NCBI GenBank assembly: GCA_016256075.1
Contig: SDVU01000321.1
Location: forward strand, 1-15,215
DNA length: 15,215 nucleotides
Reading direction: 5' to 3'
Origin: Dictyocoela muelleri
Taxonomy: Eukaryota; Microsporidia
The notes under the pieces are model-generated. The model saw only the letters and a list, made by a program, of their open reading frames with translations, was not told where the DNA came from and searched no databases. The position numbers were made by a program, and so were the translations under genes. Positions 9,330 to 15,215 of the stretch are shown piece after piece (the first letter of the stretch is position 1; each line of letters opens with the position of its first letter).

Positions 9330-9491
9330 AATGTTAAAAATTTTTTTATTTTGGAAAATTATCAAAAATTTTTTAAATTTTATTAATTTATGTATTTTGG
9401 GAAAAAACATGTTTAATATCAATTTACTGAAGAATTTATGTTTAAATAATATAATTTCAAATATTCTTAAATGAAAACTTTAAAACCAGTC

Positions 9492-9506
9492 TTAAATATA
9501 AATTAT
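9492..9506. repeat. Target-site duplication of SINE copy 2, left
   Basis: The 15-bp string TTAAATATAAATTAT is repeated exactly at 9967-9981, immediately on the other side of the SINE-like repeat. A perfect 15-bp duplication is in the range made by LINE-type target-primed reverse transcription. Confidence 0.8.
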
Positions 9507-9966
9507 ATTTATTACATACTGACTACTTTCATAGTTGCCTATCCCGAGAGTAATCCTCTGCCGTGGATCCGAGACCTTTGGTTCTAGGTGAACTTATAAT
9601 ACGTCACTACTTAACTACCAAGAAGCCCAGATGTGTATGTGATTTTTGTATTTTTAATATTTCAGCAAGATACAGATAATTAGTAGCTTTTCATGAATTC
9701 TAATTTTCCTCTACTTATTTTGCCGAGATGCGTCGCCGCACTGATCCCCGCAACTAAGAAACCCCCTTATGTTCTATTGTCATATTATATCAAGTCTTAA
9801 TAAGCTATACTACACTAGGAACAGCTGTATATAAAACTATATTTCTATAGTTTTTGATCGCTTAATGTCATTCCCCATTAATTATTAAATATTGATTTCA
9901 ACGGATACGAACCTCAATACTTAAATTTTTTAAAAAAAATGTTTAACCACCGAGCTATCTGGCCCC
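9507..9966 (-). mobile_element. tRNA-headed SINE-like retroposon, copy 2
   Basis: This 460-bp minus-strand unit is flanked by a perfect 15-bp direct repeat (9492-9506 and 9967-9981). It begins GGGGCCAGA at 9966. An A-box-like TAGCTCGGTGG (complement of 9947-9957) and a B-box-like GGTTCGTATCC (complement of 9903-9913) follow at the same spacing as in copy 1 (435-888). A non-tRNA body follows, and the 3' end is GTCAGTATGTAATAAAT. The body contains a locally GC-richer block (9540-9600 and 9720-9770) with no open frame. Homology to copy 1 covers the full length but with many differences, so the family is old or diverse. It lies 180 bp past the homeobox stop, on the opposite strand. Confidence 0.82.
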
Positions 9967-9981
9967 TTAAATATAAATTAT
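9967..9981. repeat. Target-site duplication of SINE copy 2, right
   Basis: This is an exact second copy of the 15-bp string at 9492-9506. It directly abuts the tRNA-like head of the retroposon. Confidence 0.8.
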
Positions 9982-10554
9982 TTTTTTTTTTTAAATTATG
10001 ACCATTTTCAACACTAGATATTGTACTTTGAATAAAAGTTTTTAAATTATTTTATATCTAATATAAATAAAAAAGTGAGAATTCATTGAATTAAATTTTG
10101 TTATATAATTAACATTATAGTTGCGATTATTAGAAATAAACTGGTTAAGTCAAATTAAAAACATATAAAAATTATAAGCTACTTTTATTATTAAATATCC
10201 TAAATGTTTTTATTGATTTCAATTTCATCTACCTAAAATTGTATTTATTTATTGAAAAACTTGATACAGAAAAGATTTTTAGACCTTTCAATTATTGTAT
10301 TAAGAAAATTATATATTTAAAAAGTTTTTCAATAAAAATTTGAAAAATAGCGTTAAATGAATTTTCAATATAAATCTTTTATTTTAAGTAATTTTATTTA
10401 AATTTAGCATACAAATTTTTATTTATTCAACAATTAATTAAAATAAAAATTTAAGTAAAATTTTATAATACATAGATTTTATTAAACAACATTTAATTTT
10501 ATTCTTCCGTAGTATCAAATCATTAATGAATTTATAAATATTTATTCTTCTACG
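9982..10554. other. AT-rich stretch, no gene seen
   Basis: No coding signal. A minus-strand frame (10662-10438) has ordinary AT-rich composition, no motif and no homologue I recognise, and is not called. Confidence 0.4.
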
Positions 10555-10690
10555 AAATTTACTCATAATGATTTTCGCGAGCGAATCGAGGGACAAGTCA
10601 ATAGCGTTTTTTTTAAAAAAAGGAGGTTTTAAAATAAAAAATTTATTATTCGTCGCACGCAAATCGCGGTATATCCGGAGAGCGCGACTC
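10555..10690. other. GC-richer island of unknown origin
   Basis: Several GC-bearing strings cluster here (TTTTCGCGAGCGAATCGAGG, CGTCGCACGCAAATCGCGG, CCGGAGAGCGCGACTC) against a background with almost none. No gene or known repeat is recognised. It could be the worn remnant of a transposon or of a transferred sequence. Confidence 0.4.
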
Positions 10691-10780
10691 TTTGTAGTAT
10701 GAAATTTTTAAAAAATAGAATTTATAAAAAATAACCCCTTAAGGCAGGGTTTTTATGACACCTGTAGAGATTTTTTTGGG

Positions 10781-11571
10781 CTTGTTCAGAAAGTGGACTA
10801 CATCAAGGGTTCCTACCTTGAACAAAAAAATATTGTTTTAATTATTTAATAAATAATTTTTAGGTAAAATTTGACAAAATTATCATTTTTTAATTTAAAC
10901 CGATTTTAAAGAATTTTTTGATTTCCACTTGGTTAAGCACTAACCTTATTATTGAGAGAAAGAGCACTCTGTAAGAGAATTACATGATGTTCATTTTTAA
11001 TAATCTTTAAATCGAGATTAAATTTTAGTTATAAGATAGTCACTGACGATATATTGTTTTTTTTTTTTATAAAAATCATGTAATTACTATTTACGGATTC
11101 AAATACGAAAATGTAGTGGGTATTGATAACCCCTTTGAGAACCAAAATTTCTTACATAAACTATTTTTTCTTGACTCAAATCAGAGATCAAACAATTAAT
11201 TTAAAAATTTGAAGTTTTATTAAGTATGTGATATACTATTAATGAAAAACTATTAAAAGGTAGTTTAGTATTATCAACAATTATTTTTCTAGCTATCTCT
11301 CTTTAAAAATCTAAAAATATTTATTTAAAATTATTACAACTTAAAATCATTATCTTTATTTCTGAATAGAAGTTAAGAATATTTTATTTCATGATCATCA
11401 ATAAATCTTAAAAATATCACATTATGTCGTCAATTAATTTAAATGCTATATTAAAATTTAAAATAATAAGTTAAAAAAATTTAAAAAAAAAATAAAAATT
11501 TCGCTTTTGTTCGGAAAGCAGACAGCATAGAAGAAAAAATAATTTTTAAATGCGGTACGCTTTCCGAACAA
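10781..11571. mobile_element. Weak candidate DNA transposon with CTTGTTCrGAAAG ends
   Basis: The left string CTTGTTCAGAAAGT (10781-10794) is the near-inverse of GCTTTCCGAACAAG ending at 11572 (12 of 14 matching). A second perfect 13-bp inverted pair, TTGTTCGGAAAGC (11507-11519) and its complement (11559-11571), lies at the right side. The right end may therefore be a small 65-bp foldback of its own, and the left string may be unrelated. No transposase is seen in the 790 bp between. The single-element reading is speculative; the 11507-11571 inverted repeat itself is certain. Confidence 0.3.
11507..11571. repeat. 13-bp perfect inverted repeat around a short spacer
   Basis: TTGTTCGGAAAGC (11507-11519) faces its exact complement GCTTTCCGAACAA (11559-11571) across 39 bp. 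It abuts the probable left end of the hAT element, so it may be a tiny MITE or the site into which the hAT inserted. Confidence 0.7.
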
Positions 11572-11638
11572 GAGCTGGATTATTTATGTGTAAGAACCGA
11601 TAAAAAATCTAGTTTTTCGTGTAAAAATCATTATTTTA

Positions 11639-11740
11639 TCCGGTGAAAATCCGGTGAAAACACGAAAAAAATCCGGTAAAAATCCGGTAAAAATCCGTAA
11701 AAATCCGTAAAAATCCAGTAAAAATCCGGTAAAAATCCAG
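11639..11740 (+). repeat. ATCCGGTAAAA tandem array (subterminal in hAT)
   Basis: About nine imperfect units of 10-12 bp (ATCCGGTAAAA, with variants ATCCGGTGAAA, ATCCGTAAAA and ATCCAGTAAAA) lie between the proposed left end of the hAT element and the 3' end of its transposase gene. Subterminal repeats of this kind serve as transposase-binding sites in several hAT elements; that role here is inference. Confidence 0.8.
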
Positions 11741-13060
11741 GCTTTCTTCCAAAAAAAACTAGACTTTATCCGGACAAAATATCATTTTTTCCGTAAATTT
11801 TTGACTGACAAATCTTTTAAATAAATTGAATTGTTTTTAGTGAGTTTTTTCTTAATGGGTTGAAAATATTTTTATATTTTATTAAAATTTAACGAAAGAA
11901 GAGATTCTATAGATTTTACAGTATAATTTCTTCTCAAATCATATAGCATCTTTCCCATCTTACTAAAACTACGTTCGACGTCAACTGTAGTGAAAGGAAA
12001 TATAGATAAACTTTATATTTAAGGGCAGAAACAATATCATGTAGTGAATAAAAAAACTCAAAACCGTGTTTTTGTTTAACAAAGCTATAAATTTTTCTTT
12101 CAAAAATTCATTATTAATTTTTATTTCTACCTTCTCAGCACTTTTATTTGTTGTAATGATGATAAATCTGACATTTCGAGGTTTATAATTTAGTGAGAAA
12201 GGAAAGTGGGTTTTTTTCTTTCTTTTTGTTCATGAATAAAATTCTAATTTGTAAAAACATCGAGTAATACTTTGTTACCCGTGTTCAATTCCACAAGATC
12301 ATGTAAAAATAGCCTGTATAAATCGATGTTTTCAAGGATATTAGACATAAAATTGAGCCAAGTCTCCCATCTTGTTTTTTGGGGAATATAGGCAATCTTA
12401 ACCCCGTTTTTGTTCTAAAAATGCTTAGTTCTCCTATTCTTTACTATTTTTTTTTCAATTCCGTTCTTACAGTATTTAATAGAGGGGATAAATCTTTTAA
12501 TTTTTTTGCATAGCCTGTGAAGCATATGTGCTAAACAAGTAACATGTTTGAGATTTGGAAACAGTTCTTTTAATCCTTTTATGGCTTTAATTGCATACGA
12601 TGCCGCATCTGAGATAATCAAATGGAGATTATCATAGTTCACCTTCCCATCATACAGCTCAATTAAAGGTTGAAAATTTCTAGGTTTATCTTACTATTGT
12701 TGGTTTTCTCAAGCTCTACAGTACGGATATGGTAGGCTTTGTTTATTGATATTTTACTACATATTCCACTCATTATATTACGAATATACCTACCGTTAGT
12801 ATCAGTAGTTTTGTCAAATAAAAGATAAATTTTCTGAAATTTAGGCTTGTTTAAAATCTCTCGTCTCTAAATTTCATATAATTAAACTACCATTTTACGA
12901 TATTAGGATTCATCGTGAATGGTTTTGCTTGTATATTCCTGTAGAATTTTTTTTTAAAGTAGGATTTTGTAACTTAAATAGTGGAATGTTTGCTGCTGTA
13001 GATGCTGCTACTAATGATTGACTAAATGTGGTTATTATTAGTCACCGAATATGTTTCTTC

Positions 13061-13068
13061 CAAAGTCT
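13061..13068. repeat. 8-bp target-site duplication, left (CAAAGTCT)
   Basis: CAAAGTCT here matches CGAAGTCT at 14694-14701 in 7 of 8 bases. An 8-bp duplication is typical of the IS1595/Merlin group. Reading across one copy restores the hAT frame (LQKTLEETYSV) on the minus strand, which supports these as the insertion points. Confidence 0.75.
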
Positions 13069-13080
13069 GGTTCACCAACG

Positions 13081-13393
13081 GGTTAGGCGCCACATTGAAT
13101 TTTTAATAAATCGTAATCCGTAAGAGTAAATAAAATGATTTTATTTGAAATAAGCGTAAAATCACGATTTATATTCAGATTTGGCAATAATAATTTTTTA
13201 TCGGCTCAATATGGAACTTTCATAAAATTTCTGCTTTGCGGAAATTTTATGGAACTTCTCTATTGCACCGATAAAAATTTATTATTGCCAAATCTGAAAA
13301 AAAAATCGTGATTTTACGCTTATTTCAAATAAAAATCATTTTATTTCTTCTTACGGATTACGATTTATTAAAAATTCAATGGGGCGCCTAACC
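13081..13393. repeat. Left foldback (313-bp palindrome) of the Merlin element
   Basis: The unit starts GGTTAGGCGCC and ends GGCGCCTAACC. The arms match through TTGAATTTTTAATAAATCGT, AATAAGCGTAAAATCACGAT and TTTGGCAATAATAA, meeting at about 13237 around CTGCTTTGCGG. It has no coding capacity. It is clearly related to the right foldback (14372-14680), from which it differs by scattered changes, mostly near the centre. Confidence 0.92.
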
Positions 13394-13394
13394 T

Positions 13395-13415
13395 GGACCG
13401 TAAGTTAACCTTTAT
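13395..13415. repeat. Perfect 21-bp inverted repeat bounding the transposase core, left
   Basis: It starts GGACCGTAAGTTAACC and is the exact complement of 14350-14370. Among the more diverged foldbacks this perfect identity stands out; it suggests a functionally constrained end or a recent core insertion. Confidence 0.85.
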
Positions 13416-13440
13416 GATTACAAAAAAAAATTTCATACCT

Positions 13441-14317
13441 ATGTTTAAACGATTTTAGAGAGGCATTGATCGTGATTTCTTCAATTTTATTACTTCAAAC
13501 GAAAATATTATTCCACTTTTACGGGTGTTGGAAATAATCTCTGAACATAAATATTGTAAGAAATGTGGGAAGGAATGTGTAATCAGAAAAGAGAGCCATT
13601 ACATTATAGGTTCGGCATGGAGATGTAATAGGTGCAATAAATCTTGTAATTTGTTAATGAGTCTTCTTTAGCTGGTAAAATAATTTTTGAGTTAGTTTTC
13701 TTGAAATTTTCGTTTTATTTCTCTAAGAGAATAATTTCACTGCCGATTACATCATGTATAACTGTGAAATAGGCGAGGAAAAATATGCATCAATACTTTC
13801 ATTGATAAGAACTAAAATATTACAATATGTGATTAATAAAAAACGAAAAATTTTGGGAATTTTGAAAGAAGTCAAAATAGATAAAACTTACTGTGCTAGA
13901 CGTAAGTATAATGTTGGTTATATTGGAACTCCAGTCTGGGTTTGGGGTGCGGTTGAATATAAAACGGGGTATTGTTATCTTCAAGTAGTCGAAAATAGGC
14001 AGGTGAAAACATTAATTCCAATAATCAACAGAGAAATAAAAAAAATAGTAGTTTTTGATAAATGGGCTGCGTATAATTCAATACAAGGATGTTTTCATGA
14101 CACTGTTACACACAAATATAATTTCGTAGATCCCTTGACAAAAGCTAATACACAGCTTATTGAAAACCTCTGGCTTCATCTTAAAAAAATCAAGCATTAT
14201 TGTTATGGAGTAAAATTAGATACATTGGCAGATCATTTGAAATTTTTTATGTTTTTCAGAAATTATAAGGACATAGATTTTTCTGATTTTCTTATGATAA
14301 TACTTAATAAAGTTTGA
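13441..14317 (+). pseudogene. IS1595/Merlin-family DDE transposase, frameshifted
   Basis: The product would be a Merlin-type transposase of about 290 residues, the usual size. The first segment (ATG at 13441, with an in-frame TAG at 13456) carries an N-terminal zinc ribbon: CKKCGKEC then WRCNRCNKSC (about 13550-13646). It closes at 13671. A second segment, SSLAGKIIFELVFLK, continues in another frame from 13662. The third (13754-14317, 187 codons) is open. It holds the DDE catalytic domain: D43 in VKIDKTY, the KYNVGYIGTPVWVWGAVE strand block, D102 in VVFDKWAAYN and E137 in TQLIENLWLHLKK. The catalytic half is therefore intact, and two frame changes plus one stop disable the whole. The family cuts and pastes DNA and leaves 8-9-bp duplications, in agreement with the flanks. 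It lies alone between the two foldbacks. Confidence 0.9.
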
Positions 14318-14349
14318 TTTTATTTTTTTATTCTATTATTTTTTTATAT

Positions 14350-14370
14350 ATAAAGGTTAACTTACGGTCC
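14350..14370. repeat. Perfect 21-bp inverted repeat bounding the transposase core, right
   Basis: This is the exact complement of 13395-13415. It ends ...CTTACGGTCC, two bases before the right foldback begins. Confidence 0.85.
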
Positions 14371-14371
14371 G

Positions 14372-14680
14372 GGTTAGGCGCCCCATTGAATTTTTAATAA
14401 ATCGTCATCTGTAAGAAAAAAAATGATTATTATTTAAAAAAAGCGTAAAATCCCGAGTTATATTCAGATATGGCAATAATAATTTTTTACAGGCTAAATA
14501 TGGAAGTTTCAGCAAATTTCAGCAAAGCGTAAATTTGCTGAAAATTCCATATTTACCCTGTAAAAAATTATTATTGCCATATCTGAATATAAATCGTGAT
14601 TTTACGCTTTTTTTTAAATAATAATCATTTTTTTTACTCTTACAGATGACGATTTATTTAAAATTCAATGGGCGCCTAAC
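14372..14680. repeat. Right foldback (309-bp palindrome) of the Merlin element
   Basis: The unit starts GGTTAGGCGCC and ends GGCGCCTAAC. Arms include TTGAATTTTTAATAAATCGT and GGCAATAATAATTTTTTAC. The centre lies near 14526 around AGCAAATTTCAGCAAAGCG. It is homologous to 13081-13393. Confidence 0.92.
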
Positions 14681-14693
14681 TCGTTGGATATCC

Positions 14694-14701
14694 CGAAGTC
14701 T
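14694..14701. repeat. 8-bp target-site duplication, right (CGAAGTCT)
   Basis: Partner of CAAAGTCT at 13061-13068, with one mismatch. Confidence 0.75.
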
Positions 14702-14950
14702 TCTGTAGCTTGCTATTTTGTTTATTATCTAGATGTAATTATGTTTGAAAATGTACTCTTACTGTCTTTCATCTTTTTTCGGAGAATATTTAATGGTTTT
14801 GTGTCATAAACGCTGATTAACTCGTTGTTAGTGATTATTAATCAGCTAGTTATTTTTATCAAATCTTTGAGTGCTTTTGATAAAGATAGTAGGTTCATTT
14901 AATGGTTGGAAAAAAACCCAGAAAAAAGTCGAGTTTTTTTTAAAAATTAC

Positions 14951-15009
14951 AAAAAGTCGGGTTTAAAAAAAGTCGGGTTTAAAAAAAGTTGGTTTAAAAA
15001 AAGTCGGGT
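14951..15009 (+). repeat. AAAAAAAGTCGGGTTT tandem array (subterminal in hAT)
   Basis: Four units of about 16 bp lie at 14951-14964, 14965-14980, 14981-14995 and 14996-15009. A degenerate GTCGAGTTTTT precedes them at 14928. They sit just inside the proposed right end of the hAT element and mirror the array at its left end in position, though not in sequence. Confidence 0.8.
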
Positions 15010-15031
15010 GCCGATATTTCACCAGCCCTTA

Positions 15032-15215
15032 TTTATAAGGTTCTGGTTCTTGCATCTAATAGTGTCCGGGTAGGAATTGTGTCCATGGTATAAAAAAGGT
15101 TAAATATGTGTGTAAATCATTAAATCAAATGATTTTAGATTTTTTTTCTTACCTATCAAACTATCAATAGCCTCACATCTAATTGTGTCCTTAATGAATA
15201 AGCATAAAATTTAAT
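15032..15215. other. Window end, nothing recognised
   Basis: AT-rich flank beyond the proposed hAT end. The near-repeated strings CATCTAATAGTGTCC (15053-15067) and CATCTAATTGTGTCC (15176-15190) show that a diverged short direct repeat may be present. Confidence 0.4.

Larger units (their letters stand above)
13069..14693 (+). mobile_element. Merlin/IS1595-type transposon with foldback ends
   Basis: This 1625-bp unit is inserted in the hAT pseudogene. It is built as palindrome (13081-13393), transposase core (13395-14370), palindrome (14372-14680). The outermost tips are GGTTCACCAACG (from 13069) and GGATATCCAACG (from 14693 on the other strand), and both lead into (G/A)GTTAGGCGCC. They are flanked by the 8-bp duplication CAAAGTCT/CGAAGTCT. 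The core itself is bounded by a perfect 21-bp inverted repeat (13395-13415 and 14350-14370) that starts GGACCGTAAG. Each palindrome also shows a GGTTAAC-like tip on the core side, so each could once have been an independent MITE. The duplication at the outer tips indicates that the whole assembly inserted as one piece. Confidence 0.8.
11782..14800 (-). pseudogene. hAT transposase pseudogene
   Basis: The minus strand carries, in several frames, the full order of hAT transposase landmarks. QNSKLQKTLEETYSV lies at the N-terminal side of the Merlin insert, followed by ANIPLFKLQNPTLKK and TIHDES (about 12900-13020). LLFDKTTDTNGRYI comes next (about 12795-12840), then IISDAASYAIKAIKGLKELF and NLKHVTCLAHMLHRLCKKIK (12415-12642, the DUF659-like catalytic part). 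KTRWETWLNFM and LHDLVELNTGNKVLLDVF follow (12250-12400). The C-terminal dimerisation segment is FPFTTVDVERSFSKM then LRRNYTVKSIESLLSLNF (11880-12000), ending at a TGA at 11784-11782. In-frame stops include TAA after TIHDES and TAG in the LYEI segment. There are at least three frame changes, one at NLEIF/LIELYDGK near 12650, plus the Merlin insertion. The gene cannot make a whole protein. The N-terminal BED-finger region (14690-14800) is only vaguely recognisable. Confidence 0.85.
11569..15031 (-). mobile_element. Decayed hAT-family DNA transposon, interrupted by a Merlin element
   Basis: The element carries a broken hAT transposase gene on the minus strand (about 14800 down to 11782). Its proposed ends are CAAGAGCTGG (11569-11578) and, on the other strand, TAAGGGCTGG (from 15031). 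Both resemble the CAGGG-type termini of hAT elements, and each is followed inward by short tandem repeats (11639-11740 and 14951-15009). I could not establish a convincing 8-bp target duplication, so the outer limits are tentative. Without the 1625-bp Merlin insert the unit is about 1.84 kb, short for hAT but plausible. Confidence 0.72.

Noticed and set aside
10438-10662. Minus-strand 74-codon open frame
   Set aside because: Lysine/isoleucine-rich, with no recognisable domain. It covers part of the GC-richer island only by chance of frame.
11639-11740. CRISPR-like array
   Set aside because: The units are contiguous 10-12-bp tandem repeats without unique spacers, inside a eukaryotic transposon.

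Overview
The window is an extremely AT-rich (about three quarters A+T or more by eye), gene-poor stretch of eukaryotic DNA. It holds one intact, intronless protein gene, a 191-residue TALE-class homeodomain protein (8753-9328, +). Almost everything recognisable around it is transposable-element debris. A compact homeobox gene, an IS1595/Merlin transposase, a hAT transposase and Ty3/gypsy debris together suggest a microsporidian with an expanded, transposon-rich genome. That assignment is inference; no rRNA or other marker gene is present to settle it.

Layout: 1-434, nothing clear. 435-888 (-), copy 1 of a tRNA-headed SINE-like repeat. 1261-1334, a tandem array with a 17-bp unit. 2607-2941, a foldback element. 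3395-4225, a candidate non-autonomous DNA transposon with GC-rich, self-palindromic ends. 4225-4503, an intact foldback MITE. 4605-7926, a second copy of that MITE, split by an old, broken Ty3/gypsy-type LTR retrotransposon (4791-7836; LTRs about 238-240 bp, TSD GTTAT/TTTAT). 8753-9328, the homeobox gene. 9507-9966 (-), copy 2 of the SINE-like repeat, with a perfect 15-bp target-site duplication. 10555-10690, a GC-richer island. 10781-11571, a weak candidate element with TTGTTC(A/G)GAAAG-type ends. 11569-15031, a decayed hAT transposon (transposase on the - strand). It is interrupted by a Merlin/IS1595-type transposon (13069-14693, TSD CAAAGTCT/CGAAGTCT) whose two ends are each a roughly 310-bp palindrome.

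The elements are nested, which gives a relative chronology: the MITE is older than the LTR element inside it, and the hAT is older than the Merlin inside it. The two observations I rate most highly are the tRNA-derived SINE-like family with LINE-style target-site duplications and the Merlin element capped at both ends by large foldbacks. No host operon or pathway is present; the homeobox gene stands alone in a transposon-filled interval.
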